Origin: Sabethes cyaneus
Taxonomy: Eukaryota; Arthropoda; Insecta; Diptera; Culicidae
Length of the DNA: 64,000 nt
Direction: 5' to 3'
Assembly: GCF_943734655.1 (NCBI RefSeq)
Contig: NC_071353.1
Location: 144,938,043-145,002,042, forward strand
Part shown: piece by piece, positions 35,551 to 47,424 of the stretch
Position numbering within the stretch: the stretch's first letter is position 1
How the letters are laid out: every line of letters starts with the position of its first letter
Made by a program: the position numbers and the translations under genes
The notes under the pieces: model-generated
Database searches by the model: none
Told to the model about the DNA's origin: nothing
Seen by the model: only the letters and a program-made list of their open reading frames with translations

Positions 35551-36411
35551 GCTGACCCGACAAACTTCGTATTGCCTCAAATTAACCTGTGTTGTACATA
35601 AACCATGAATCTCGGATGATCTCTGTCACAATCTCGAGTTTTGCAGGTTTCTGAGCAGTTCAACCTTAGATGATTCATTTTGGCAGTTACGTAACTATGA
35701 AAGCATCCCAGGTAACCAATAAGCATCACCAATGCTATTCAAATGCAGGCCAATAAGCATTTTAGTCGCCTTAAATGCTACTTAAATGCTATTTTGGTAA
35801 AATATACAGCTACTTTACTGATAACCTTCTTATAGTACTGACAATGCTAATTTACAGCTAATTACCGACACGAAGAATTTGAATACAATTTTGGATGCCA
35901 ATTTACAAAGCTAATATACAACAACGTGCAGTATAAAATGCCAGATACGCTGATTTGCTGCTTATGTTAATGCTTATTAGTTACCAGAAATGGGTAGTTT
36001 AATATACAAATTTGCAATTTTTCCTCACAGTAAAGTAGAAAGCAATTCCCCTGTCCCCTCATTGCATAGCAAGAAAGCGGATAGTAATATTCGCCATGAT
36101 TGTACAACATTTCGCCGAATACCATTTTGCGAAAAACCTTAAGCAGAATGTACCATTTCACAGAATTTTTTTTTTGTGGAAAGTACCATTTCGCGATCCT
36201 CTCCTTACCCGCTGTCGCTCGTTCCAGGAAACCCAGGTAGACCTAGGAAAACAAATAAACCTAGACAGTAGTGATGTCTGCGGGGAGTTGCTATCTTCCA
36301 GTGGGCGGCGCTTCCGACGCCGGGTCGCCGGAAACACTCGCGGCCGTATCGTCCTGAATGATCTAGTGTTACTATAGATAGCTTTTGTGGTTTTGTTATT
36401 GACTAATGTTT
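35551..36411 (+). repeat. 5' portion of the dispersed repeat, diverged
   Basis: Begins CTAGCTGACCCGACAAACTT directly after the direct repeat and contains a MITE (35710-35987). It also contains a degenerate run of ACCATTTCGCGAA-like units (36095-36200). Confidence 0.5.
35710..35987. mobile_element. MITE with GGTAACxAATAAGCAT ends
   Basis: CAGGTAACCAATAAGCAT at 35711 is mirrored by ATGCTTATTAGTTACCAG ending at about 35987. ATGCTA/TAGCAT motifs recur inside. Confidence 0.72.
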
Positions 36412-36743
36412 TATGGAAGAGTCTCGAATTTCTCGAGTTCGATTTGTTTTTGAGTTTCGTAAAAAATTTTCTGTTTTATTTGTATGAGAGTCCATATCCC
36501 CTTACCACAGGGGTGAGAGGTCTCTATCATAAAATAAATTCGCCAAATTTGGTTCCATTTGCTTGATTAGTTCTCGAAATAAGAGGAAATTTGCATTTCA
36601 TTTGTATGGAAGCTCACCATCTTAAAGGGGAAATGGGTCATAACTCGCTTTCTAAAGCGGAGAGCGATCTCAATTCACCATAGAAAAAAATCTTTCTTCC
36701 AAAACCACTTACGTGTCAAATTTGGTACCATTTGATTGATTAA

Positions 36744-37702
36744 CCTTCCGTTACTCGCGCCAACTTTTGTAACACGGATACTCGCGCGTTGTATTTTGTA
36801 CAACACTTTTTATCTCGGAATCCTGGCTATATAGAAAGTTACTGTCTTCAGCAAAGTTAATCAGTAGGTTAAAACCTATCGTTTGGGAGATGAAATGTTA
36901 TAAGTTTGTCACCAGATGGCGCCAAAACCCGCTGTAAATTGTACATTTTAAATTGCGGCCATATACAAGTTGCTGCATTCGGAAAGATCCTTTTAACGTT
37001 CCTAAATGATGTAGCATTCTATTGATTAATTTTTTTTCTAGTAGTTATGTTTTCTTAGATATTTTCACATAAATCATCTCATCACATAATACCATTTCTG
37101 CAGTTGGCAGAAAGTAGGGCATCTGTGGTTAGAAAGTAGGGCTGTTTTGGTGTTTTGATTTATTTGGGCAGGATGTTTAGAAAGTTTTTTGCACAGTGAT
37201 GATACATAGTGTGAAAACTGGATACTTCCGTTCATCAGCCTAGCATTTTTGGTCCACTAAAACATTTTCTGAAAACAGGATCATGCAAATACACAAATTC
37301 CGTAGATAGAACACATTCAGAAAACTAGACCATACACTAGCGCCATGAAGTCACGAAATTATGAACTTTTGCACACCTGCGGAATGACCATCAACTGCTG
37401 AATAACTTTGCTGTATACAGAAACCATTTTCCCTTTTGAAAAAATAAGAGAAAATTCCAGCACGGACCAAATGCGGTACCCCTCACACGCCGCTTGCATC
37501 GTTTCTGCGATTTCGGTTCATGCTCATCTATTTTGCTGAACAGTTTAAAGCATTAATGTATAAAATAGTTATGTCATTTTGTTCATAATAAGTTTATTGA
37601 AGAATACATTTTGGTTTGACATCGATCTGTTACTTTAAAACAAAATGGCATCCAAAAATCTACAAGTGTTGTATAAAATACAACAGCGCGAGTAACGGAA
37701 GG
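36744..37702. mobile_element. piggyBac-like MITE, 959 bp, TTAA target
   Basis: Perfect 17-base ends CCTTCCGTTACTCGCGC and its complement (37686-37702). Flanked by TTAA at 36740-36743 and 37703-37706. It interrupts a monomer whose intact siblings read TTGATTGATTAATTCTCGAG (for example near 38262-38285), so removal restores the monomer exactly. Subterminal GTTGTATTTTGTACAACAC-like motifs occur at both ends. No transposase. Confidence 0.92.
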
Positions 37703-38085
37703 TTAATTCTCGAGTTATGAGGAAATTTGTATTATCATTTGTATAGGAGCCCCCCTCCTGAAGTGGATAGAGGTCCTAATTCACCATAGAAAATATTCTT
37801 GCCCTCGAAAACTTTCACATGCCAAATTTGGTTCCATTTACTTGATTAGTTCTCGAATTATGAGGAAATTTGTATTTCGTTTGTATAGGAGCCACCTCCT
37901 AAATTAGGGAGGGGTTCTAATTGATCATAGAAAAAATTCTTGCCTCCAAAACCACCTACATGCCAAATTTGGTTCCATTTGCTTGATTAGTTCTCGAGTT
38001 ATGAGGAAATTTGTATTACGTTTCTATAGGAGCCTCCCCTCCTCAAGTGGGGAGGGGTCCTAATTCACCATAGAAAATATTCTTG

Positions 38086-39610
38086 CCCTCGAAAACTTTC
38101 ACATGCCAAATTTGGTTCCATTTGCTTGATTAGTTCTCAAGTTATAAGAAAATTTGTTTTTCATTTGTATGGGAGCCCCCCCTCCTAAACAGAGAAGTGG
38201 TCTTAATTCATCATAGAAAAAATGTCTGCCCCCTAAAAGCCCCACATGCCAAATTTAGTTCCATTTGATTGATTAATTCTCGAGTTATGAGTAAATTTGT
38301 ATTTCATTTGTATAGGAGGCCCCCCTCCTAAGGTGGAGAGATGTTCTAATTGATCATAGAAAAAGTCCTTGCCTCCAAGAACACCTACATTCCAAATTTG
38401 TTTCCATTTGCTTGATTAGTTCTCGAGTTATGAGGAAATTTGTATTTCGTTTGTATAGGAGCCCCCCCTCTTAAAGTGGGGAGGGGTCCTGATTCACCAT
38501 AGAAAATATTTTTGCCTCCAAAAACCTCCACATGCCAAATTTGGTTCCATTTGCTTGATTAGTTCTCGAGTTATGAGGAAATTTGTATTTCGTTTCTATA
38601 GGAGCCCCCCCTCTTAAAGTGGGACGGGGTCCTAATTCACCATAGAAAATATTCTTGCCCTCGAAAACTTTCACATGCCAAATTTGGTTCCATTTGCTTG
38701 ATTAGTTCTCAAGTTATAAGAAAATTTGTTTTTTATTTGTATGGGAGCCCCCCCCTCTAAACAGAGAAGTGGTCTTAATTCATCATAGAAAAAATGTCTG
38801 CCCCCTAAAAGCCCCACATGCCAAATTTAGTTCCATTTGATTGATTAATTCTCGAGTTATGAGTAAATTTGTATTTCATTTGTATAGGAGGCCCCCCTCC
38901 TAAGGTGGGGAGATGTTCTAATTGATCATAGAAAAAGTCCTTGCCTCCAAGAACACCTACATTCCAAATTTGTTTCAATTTGCTTGATTAGTTCTCGAGT
39001 TATGAGGAAATTTGTATTTCGTTTGTATAGGAGCCCCCTCCTCTTAAAGTGGGGAGGGGTCCTGATTCACCATAGAAAATATTTTTGCCTCCAAAAACCT
39101 CCACATGCCAAATTTGGTTCCATTTGCTTGATTAGTTCTCGAGTTATGAGGAAATTTGTATTTCGTTTCTATAGGAGCCCCCCCTCTTAAAGTGGGACGG
39201 GGTCCTAATTCACCATAGAAAATATTCTTGCCCTCGAAAACTTTCACATGCCAAATTTGGTTCCATTTGCTTGATTAGTTCTCAAGTTATAAGAAAATTT
39301 GTTTTTTATTTGTATGGGAGCCCCCCCTCCTAAACAGAGAAGTGGTCTTAATTCATCATAGAAAAAATGTCTGCCCCCTAAAAGCCCCACATGCCAAATT
39401 TAGTTCCATTTGATTGATTAATTCTCGAGTTATGAGTAAATTTGTATTTCATTTGTATAGGAGGCCCCCCTCCTAAGGTGGAGAGATGTTCTAATTGATC
39501 ATAGAAAAAGTCCTTGCCTCCAAGAACACCTACATTCCAAATTTGTTTCCATTTGCTTGATTAGTTCTCGAGTTATGAGGAAATTTGTATTTCGTTTGTA
39601 TAGGAGCCCC
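38086..39610 (+). repeat. 573-bp higher-order repeat of four 142-bp monomers
   Basis: The variant monomer marked by CCCTCGAAAACTTTCACATG recurs at 38086, 38658 and 39231, spacing 572-573. Between them the same three other variants recur in order (CCCCCTAAAAGCCCCACATG; CTCCAAGAACACCTACATTC; CTCCAAAAACCTCCACATG). Segments 38471-38674 and 39044-39247 translate identically, so the unit duplicated recently. Confidence 0.92.
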
Positions 39611-40466
39611 CTCCTCTTAAAGTGGGGAGGGTTTTGTTCTCGAGTTATGAGGAAATTTGTTTTTCATTTGTACAGGAGTCCCCCTCTTAAAGTGGGGAGG
39701 GGTCCTAATTCATCATTGAATATATTCTTGCCCTCGAAAACTTTCACATGTCAAATTTGGTTCCATTTGCTTGATTAGTTCTCGAGACAAGAGGAAATTT
39801 GCATTTCATTTGTATGGAAGCCCACCCTCTTAAAGGGGAGATGGGTCATAACTCGCTTTCTAAAGAGGAGAGGGGTCTCAATTCACCATAGAAAAAAATC
39901 TTGCCTCCAAAACCACTCACATGTCGAATTTGGTTCCATTTGATTGATTAATTCTCGAGTTATGAGGAAATTTGTTTTTCATTTGTACAGGAGCCCCACT
40001 CTTAAAGTGGGGAGGGGTCCTAATTCACCATAGAAAATATTCTTGCCCTCGAAAACTTTCACATGCCAAATTTGGTTCCATTTGTTTGATTAGTTCTCGA
40101 GTTACAAGGAAATTTGTATTTCATTTGTATGGAAGCCCCCCCTCTTAAAGGGAAGAGGAGTCATAATTCCCCTTCTAAAGAGGGGAGGGGTCTCAATTTG
40201 CCATAGAATAAATTCTTGTCACCAAAAACACCCACATGCCAAATTTTGTTCTATTTGCTTGATTAGTTCTCTAGTTATGCAGAAATTTGTGTTTCATTTG
40301 TATGGGAGACCCCCCCTCTTAGTGGGGGAGGGGTCTCCAACCATCACTAAAACCTTCCCTGGCCCCAAAAACCTCTACATGCAAATTTTCACGCCGATTG
40401 GTTCAGTAGTTTTTGATTCTATAAGGAACATACGGACAGACAGACAGAAATCCTTTTTTATAGGTA

Positions 40467-41010
40467 GGGTAGTTGATCCAGTAGTTGTGGTAGTACCAAT
40501 AGTTGCGCTACTATTCATTATTAATGCATATTTTCGTCACCGTAGCATTTTAGATAAAACAATTACATTCATTATATAAAACAGGTTTTTAGAAGTACTG
40601 GTAGTTAGAATACACCATTTAATATTAAAGCATTATTTGCTAAAATGCCAATTTTCCAAAATCTAACGCGCAGTTGGAGCGCACAACTATAGGCGCTCAT
40701 CTATAGTTTTGCTACGATGTTTTTTCACTTAGCAACCTAGCAATTTATATTGAATAACACAATTAAAGGAACATCAAACTTAATTAAGGAAACATTAGCG
40801 CAACTGTTGGTATAATATAATTGAATCGGAAAATTCATTTTTTCTTTATAAAGCTTCTCGTACAACGAACGCAATTGTCTTGCCTTGTGACAAATACCTT
40901 GTATTTGATAAATTTATATCCCACAAGTATTAATTGAAGCATATACCTCAATAAACAAGCAAAATGAAGGTATATTGTGCTTAGTGGCGCAACTAATGGA
41001 TCATCTACCC
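40467..41010. mobile_element. MITE with TA target inserted in the repeat terminus
   Basis: Ends GGGTAGTTGATCCAGTAGTT and the complement of GGGTAGATGATCCATTAGTT. TA flanks lie at 40465-40466 and 41011-41012. Removal restores ATAGGTATAGATT, the family terminus seen at 19307-19318. Confidence 0.9.
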
Positions 41011-41012
41011 TA

Positions 41013-41478
41013 TAGATTAAAAGTTTCATTAATTGTTTCCATCTTGATGGTCTTAATTTGCTGGGAGAAAGAATCAGTTGTCCTTTACCAGCTTAGAACT
41101 GAGGGAGCAAATTACTGCACGGGGTGCCCTGGTACCATGCAGGCTCCGTTCGACCTTGAGAGACTTAATTAGACCCCCCCCCCCAAGCATTCATCCTTAG
41201 GCACGGGTCGCGTTACACCGAGGATTGGGGTCCTCCTCCGCAATTTACTCAGAATGCAGCATACTCCAATGTTGCTTGCTACATTGGGAGCAAAAGTTTT
41301 TTACTAGATTTACCGCGGAAGAGACTCGGTGTGCAGATCTAGATGAACCCATCACATGTCTGCCATGGAGCCATCCAGCGCTGCACACCGAAAGACAAAT
41401 CCCAACACTCCTCCTTTATCCTGGATTATGGAGTCACACGTGTTAGTTCATCAGCGAGGTCCCTCACTGGCGGAGTTA
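41013..41478. other. Tail segment between MITE and right direct repeat
   Basis: Contains TAGATT, the last bases of the interrupted repeat terminus, then about 450 bases of unfamiliar GC-richer sequence including a C-run at 41174-41184. No gene recognised. Confidence 0.4.
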
Positions 41479-41580
41479 TGGATAAGATAAATATATAGTT
41501 CAAAAATTTTCCAATTTCCATCAAAAAAATGAAGGAGGTTGCCCATAAATGCTCCTTTGGTTTGTTTATAAAAAATTTCG
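41479..41580 (+). repeat. Right copy of the 103-bp direct repeat
   Basis: Partner of 35449-35550; followed by TTTCGATAAATCG instead of the CTAGCTGACCC junction. Confidence 0.88.
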
Positions 41581-44500
41581 ATAAATCGATGGCGACTTTC
41601 TTTTTGAGAAACTCTTTTATTCGTTGTGTCATAAACTAGTTAATTTTCTCGCGCGGTGCCAGATAGTTCAGATGCCGCTTCGTGGCCTGTGTAAGGAGCG
41701 TCGCAACATTCTTCACTTGATAAATGGTTAACTTAGAAAATTGTGATGTTCGCGGGAGAATGAGATACTCACTGTAGATTTTTTCCTTTAATTTGTCTAT
41801 CTATCTTCGAACAATTCAGCTGTTGCACTTTCCCACCGTTTTAAATGCCACCTGTCAAATATCGGATCATCATATTTGAAATCGCTAGAGTTAATCTTCG
41901 GCAATAACACGTGATCTAGCGGCTCAAGTTGCAATTAATCACCAAACAATATGTTGTGTTGTTATAAAAATAAGCCATGACGCGCCGACATTGAGCCATT
42001 CGGGTGGGCGGCTTCGATGTCTGTTTGATCCCCAAATACACTGAATGATATCATCGGAAAGTTTCGAATCTATTCATACGATCTAATTCATCATGGTTTG
42101 ATCAGAAAAAAAAACTATGCGTAACTTTCGTATAAAGTTACGCAGCAGATGATGCGTTCTTCCGTTGGAAAACAAGACAGAAAAAAAACGACGAATCTCT
42201 GGTGAAGATCAAGTTCCGCTGTCAAAACAACACGGCCCTAGCTAGGTACAATACCGCAGTCCAGGTCCAGTCGAACTTGAGCTTCGTTACGGTACGGCTT
42301 ACAGTGCGTCCTAGGCACTGAAAACAAATCGGTGCGATGACAGAACCAAAACATGACAACTTCTTCGCATTTCGGGGTGACTGACGACACTACACTAGTA
42401 GACTCCGGCAGTTTGTGCGTGTGTGGTACTACTGTGTTGAATATTTATGATTTTTATTTATAGCTAGAAAATTTCTTCCGTCGATGATGCTCACCGCCGC
42501 GCCGTCCAACCGATAGACGGACCGCGATGCGAACAACCAGCGGCCCGCCAAATGCTGGTCAAGGCCGAAACAGACAACCCAGATGCGGTCGGTCGGTCGG
42601 TCCGTTCGTCTTACGTTGATTCGAAAATATTCCATGTTGTACTTGTACGTGGTCGGTCGTATCTAGAACAAGCTTCACTTCGAAATGATGCAACCCATTT
42701 GGTTTGATTAGAAGGTACACGACGCCCTGCTGGAACATACAGTATTATTTTCGAAATCATAGAACGTGACCGATCGTTGAATGGCATACTCTTATATGAA
42801 TATTTCTCCCGTCCTGGAAAGAAAACGCCCGGTATGAATGACAACTCTATTTACCTTGCGGGGGGGATGAGATAAATTGTTACGGGATAGATTCACTCCA
42901 GTAAGGGCAGACAAGAAACACTTTGTGTTTAATTTATGTCTACGGTAAGAGGCCTCGGGAAGAGTGAGTGGTGGTTTTATTATGGAACGTGCGCTGTGGA
43001 AAAGAAAAGCTGGGTTTAGGAGAAAGAGAACAGTAAGTGCACCTCAAGGAGTGATTTCAACCTGCTTTTGGTATTACTCATCGCCATGTGAAGGTACATT
43101 TCGTTTCGTACGCTGCGGTCGACCTGTGAGAACATCGCAGCGCAGTGTTTATGATTGTTTACGATTGTTGTTTTGTACTTGGAGAAAATTCCAACGTTCG
43201 CTGACTCGGCTCGGTTGTTGAATTGCTGCAATCACTGCAAATAATGCTTACCCAAAGAACTGTTAGTCACGAGTGAATTAAACACATAACTGTCTGCAGT
43301 TCACTTCAGTTCTTTATTATTCATCGCCCAGCATCAACATCATCCACCGAACGAGAAAAAACTCGATGAGACACTGAACATTTTCATTCGTCATATCGTT
43401 GATTGAAAAAAGAATCCGACAATCTAGATCGATTGAATCAGTCGCTCATTCACTCAGAGTTTTTTTTTATTATTTATAACCCCAACACACATACATACAC
43501 ACACAGAAGAGAGGTGATGCTTGGGTACTTGTCATACCCATATGCTTAATTTTTTTTTCGCTGGAAGTAAATTGCGGCACGATACGGACGGGGAGTGTGT
43601 TTACCAACCACCCGTTCACTACCTCCTACCGAGTGTTGTTGGGCTGCTGACGACGACCGGAGCTGGTTTCATGTGTGTCATTTGCCCGGAATGTGGTTCG
43701 TTAATAATTCATTTAATGGCTATATGATGTTTTCTCTCGCTCTCGTGGGCCCAGCGAAGCGACAGACAGAGGAGCCACCGAAGCGTTGTTGTTGTTGTTG
43801 TTGTTGCTTGGAAGGCTAGGTGAAATGGTTGACGATGACGACCGGCTTGGCTCTCGGTCTGTACAATGTCACTTCGCGCCCCGCTTTTCAGATGCTGCAG
43901 TATAGGCTTGAAGGAATAAAGCAATCTAGATTTACGGTCCGTTGGCTACAAATTAGTCGGTTTATGTTCCCGAGGGTTGGCGTAGAAGAAAACACTGCTG
44001 TCATTGAGCAGTCGGTGCTACGATGCAGTGCATTTATTGGTGATGATTTTTAATACTAGAAGAACTGTTAGTTGCTTGTTCTTCAACCAGAGTGTATAGT
44101 ATTGAATCCTTAGAAAGGCATTTTAAGTATGATGACCACTCCTTTCTTCAATCTTAATCTAAACAGGAATGGCATAGAACAGACTTTCGTTGTTTTGTCG
44201 TAAATAAAAATGGTCGTAAATATTTTGTTGCTTCATCAAATAAAAAATGTCTTAAGTTGATATACAAGCGATAATTATTTATTTTTTGACTTTTTTATGA
44301 CGACTTCCTTTTTAATTTTCTGAAATGGGCAACTTTTTAAGCTTATATCGGCAATTTTGGCCGCAGCTTTGCATGGGGACCTTTTTATATGCGCCATGAA
44401 AAATTTAATGGAAAACTTTTTCCAGATTATTTTTGTAACAACACAACATATTGTTTGGTGACTGATTGACATGACTATGCAACTTGAGCCACTTGAGATG

Positions 44501-44845
44501 ACGTGTTAATGCCAAAGATTAGTTTTAACGATTTCAAATGTGATGATCCGACATTTTACAGGTGGCAATTTAAAACAGTGGGAAATAAGTGTTACAGCCG
44601 AATTGTGCGAACAAAATTGGTTTTGAGTGTCTCATACTCTCGCGACCATTCCCATTTTTCTTGGTTATCCATTTATCCAGCGAAGAATGGGCGACCGAAC
44701 TAGTTTCAGGAGCAACGAGATGGCATCCGAACTATCTAGCATCTCTTGGGAAAACTAACTTATTGTCCACCCACATAACGAACCACGAACGAGAGTGACT
44801 CAAAAGAGGAAAATCGTCGATAATTTCTCGAATTTCTAAAGGATT
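41581..44845. other. TE-poor noncoding island
   Basis: Mixed composition, some short tandem tracts (CGGT-type near 42588, GTT run at 43785-43806). Overlapping open frames on both strands have no family motif. Candidate intronic regulatory DNA; 44.1-44.8 kb returns to AT-rich. Confidence 0.4.
43785..43806. repeat. GTT microsatellite
   Basis: Seven uninterrupted GTT units. Confidence 0.9.
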
Positions 44846-44957
44846 TTTCACAAAATAATTTAAGATGCAGTAAAGCACACTCACTACCATCCATTAGTTT
44901 GAGCAACATTTAGGAAATTTATTATACCGTAAGCGGGCCTAAATCTTAACTCTACAT
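44846..44957 (+). repeat. Left copy of a 112-bp direct repeat
   Basis: TTCACAAAATAATTTAAGAT through TACCGTAAGCGGGCCTAAAT to AACTCT. Matches 46311-46421 in the same orientation with few changes. Confidence 0.85.
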
Positions 44958-45231
44958 ATGCGCGAAGTGTCCGAGACCCGTGTAATCGATCTTTACGGAT
45001 TTGAACCAAATTCTGCCAGATTATTCGTTTTCGGTCAGAAAGTCCATAATTTGGTGCCGTTCGGACATTCGCACCTCCATTTTTAAGGAAAATACCCGTT
45101 TTGGTCCAAACCTCTTATTTTCTTTTGCTTTTCACATTACCCAACGAATTCGAAAAAGATATTATATTTGTGCACCAGTGCTGCTAAACATTTTTAAACT
45201 CAATTTGAATACTAAATTTACAGCAAAATAA

Positions 45232-45660
45232 CTTTTTCTTAAAGCAATAATTTTCTACGCAATGTAAAAATACTTTGGCATATCGGGAAAGCATTTATAT
45301 GTATATGACAAAGTTTTTATTACCAGTGTTGCCAGCTTTTCAGCTTTTCGTTTGATTTATAGCGCTAGATGAGGCAGTATTACTTCAAAAAGGCGTAGAC
45401 TATACGTTGGTTGTTTTCTCTTAGCCCTGTAAACTGTTTTTCATCTTCCTAATAGACATGAGCTCTTACCTTCCTTGTTTACTGCGTTTGTTGTTGCTAG
45501 GAGACTAATATTCCCTTAATTAATGTAAATAATCATCCGGGAAACTGAAAAGTTGGCAACACTGTTAAGAGAAACTTTGTTATATACTGTTTAAATGCTT
45601 CCCAATATGCCAAAGTATTTTTACATTGCATGGAGAAAGAATTACTGCTTCAAGAAAAAG
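45232..45660. mobile_element. Foldback MITE, 429 bp
   Basis: Arms of about 110 bases: TGTAAAAATACTTTGGCATA (45264-45283) and its complement near 45608-45627; CAGTGTTGCCAGCTTTTCAG near 45327 and a close complement near 45550. Confidence 0.82.
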
Positions 45661-45966
45661 TTTTTTTGCTCTTAGTTTTACATAAAAAATGAGGGGTTGC
45701 TTGCTTTAAAACGCTATATCCCGAGATTGACTAAGAATACCTTATGATTCTTATGAAAACAAATCTGTGTAATACGATGAAGTTGGAATTTTTGAGATCA
45801 AATTGTATTCATTGATAGAGAAAGTGAAAATTTAGTTTTCAAAACGAGTAAAAAATATTTGGCAGCCCTGGTTCTCAAAAATAACATCTTTTTCTAATTT
45901 CTTGGGTAATTTCCTTTGAAAATGTGAAAATAGTGTCTTTCTAAATCTAATACTTCCTGAGATATA

Positions 45967-46091
45967 GGGTAACCAACGTATTTTGGACCCCATCAGGAGC
46001 TGTAGATAATTTGGACACTTACAGCAAAATCAAATGGAAGTGTCCAAATTATGTACAGCTGCTGATGGGGTCCAAAATAGGTTGGTTACCT
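45967..46091. mobile_element. 125-bp hairpin MITE, TA target
   Basis: Arms of about 53 bases including TTTTGGACCCCATCAG and TAATTTGGACACTT pair with three or four mismatches. TA at 45965-45966 and 46092-46093. Confidence 0.88.
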
Positions 46092-46310
46092 TAAGCAAAA
46101 GAAAATAAAAAAGTTTGACAAAAACATGTCTTTTCTTTAAAAATGGAGGAGCTCCCATTAATCGAGGGGAGGTTCAACCGACAGCACATTTTGGGTTTTT
46201 ATTTTTTGGCCTAAAATGAACAATCTGGCAAAATTTGGTTCCAATTCGTGAAGGTCGATTACACGTTTGAACTTTTTCTTGGTCACTTGACGTGGAATGA
46301 CCCATTTATT

Positions 46311-46421
46311 TTCACAAAATAATTTAAGATGCAGTAAAGGAAACTCATTGCCATCCATTAGTTTGAGCAAAGTTTAAGAAATTTATTATACCGTAAGCGG
46401 GCCTAAATCTTAACTCTGCAC
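46311..46421 (+). repeat. Right copy of the 112-bp direct repeat
   Basis: Partner of 44846-44957. Confidence 0.85.
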
Positions 46422-46423
46422 AT

Positions 46424-46635
46424 TGCAAAAAAATGCAAAGCCTTGAGCTTAAACGTCTTTCTAAAACCCTTCTTTATCGACAGACTTCACAGCCGGCTGG
46501 TAGAGTCCATGACAGCTACGGGGCTGGCTGGTGCAACAATCCTACCGACCATCTAGCAGCACCGCCTAGCCGAGATTCGAACATACGACGACTGGCTTGT
46601 CAGACCAGCATCGTACCTCGAAGCTAACTGGGCGC
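46424..46635 (-). mobile_element. tRNA-derived SINE (Feilai-like by structure)
   Basis: Read on the minus strand it starts GCGCCCAGTTAGCTTCGAGG with an A-box match (TAGCTTCGAGGT, 46615-46626). A B-box TGTTCGAATC (46574-46583) follows at tRNA-like spacing, then an unrelated body (GGCGGTGCTGCTAGATGG) and a TGCAAAAAAATGC tail. This is the layout of a Pol III tRNA-derived SINE. The family resemblance to the mosquito Feilai SINE is from layout only. Confidence 0.78.
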
Positions 46636-47424
46636 ATCGCAGATTTCAATTAGAAATTGAAACATTCTCAAATTATTACCTACATATGTACATATTTGGC
46701 TAGATGCGCTAGTTAAGATAACAATTTTCAGGATTGTGGAAGTTTTGACCGAAATGTGGGGTGCGCAAAATTAGGTGCCATGCGCAGAATTAGGCGCGCT
46801 TGTTGTACTTTCGAAAAATAAAAAAGTCAGTCATTAATGTGAACATTTTTAACGATTAAATTGTTTAAAATGCATAACTATCTGTAAGCAACCGAAATAC
46901 TGTTCCAAAGAATTCTAAGCTGTGTAGTAGATTTTTTTCTATGGGTCAGTTAAGAGCACTGGGGACTCGCTTGCAATTCTTGAGCAAAATTAAGTCTGAC
47001 AAGATTATTTAATTCTCATTTAAGAGTAACTTCTAGAAACAAACTAATAGAACGCCCATGGGCAACCCCTCTTTAATTAACCTAACGGATAAGCCTCCGC
47101 TTTTGGAACTTCAGGGCCACGAAATTTGAATTATGAATTGACAATTGACAAAACGTGTGTTTAGAACAGAATTTTTGACATTTTGCTATTAATATCACAA
47201 CATTCTGACCATGCGTTCCAGAGTTATCATTTTTCAAAAACGAAAATTCAAGAACACGTGGGAAAAAACTATTGCGCGAATATTCCCTTTTTTACTTTTA
47301 AAGAAAAAGTATATCTAGATTACCAAATGATTGACCTCAAAATTTGACTATAAGTAATTTGCATGCTTTACTTCAATTTTGTTATATATCTAAGCTAAGT
47401 TGAAAAATGATGTGAGTAGAGCGC
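46636..47424. other. Intergenic, nothing recognised
   Basis: AT-rich; no supported feature. Confidence 0.45.

Larger units (their letters stand above)
36412..40466 (+). repeat. 142-bp tandem repeat array
   Basis: About two dozen monomers of 141-144 bases, each with GGTTCCATTTGCTTGATTAG, TTCTCGAGTTATGAGGAAAT, then TTTGTATAGGAGCCCCCC and a CACCATAGAAAATATT segment. Monomer starts are seen at 37830, 37971, 38113, 38257, 38399, 38542 and 38686. The array ends with the family terminus AACATACGGACAGACAGACA, then GAAATCC and a TATAGGTA tail, as at 19318. Open frames here, including two identical 67-codon ones, are by-products of the repeat. Confidence 0.9.
44974..46268. mobile_element. Element with imperfect inverted ends between the 112-bp repeats
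   Basis: CGTGTAATCGATCTTTACGG at the left, continuing to GAACCAAATTCTGCCAGATT, is mirrored at 46209-46268. Weaker pairing extends about 60 bases further in. Two smaller foldbacks (45232-45660 and 45967-46091) are nested in it. Confidence 0.65.

Noticed and set aside
38471..39247. Two identical 67-codon frames as a duplicated gene
   Set aside because: They are exactly one higher-order repeat unit (573 bp) apart within a tandem array, so identity reflects repeat duplication.
37740..39760. CRISPR-like array of repeats and spacers
   Set aside because: Monomers are contiguous 142-bp units with no unique spacers, and the genome is eukaryotic.
44846..46421. LTR retrotransposon bounded by the 112-bp direct repeats
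   Set aside because: Repeats do not begin TG or end CA, have no adjacent primer-binding or polypurine site, and the interior encodes nothing.
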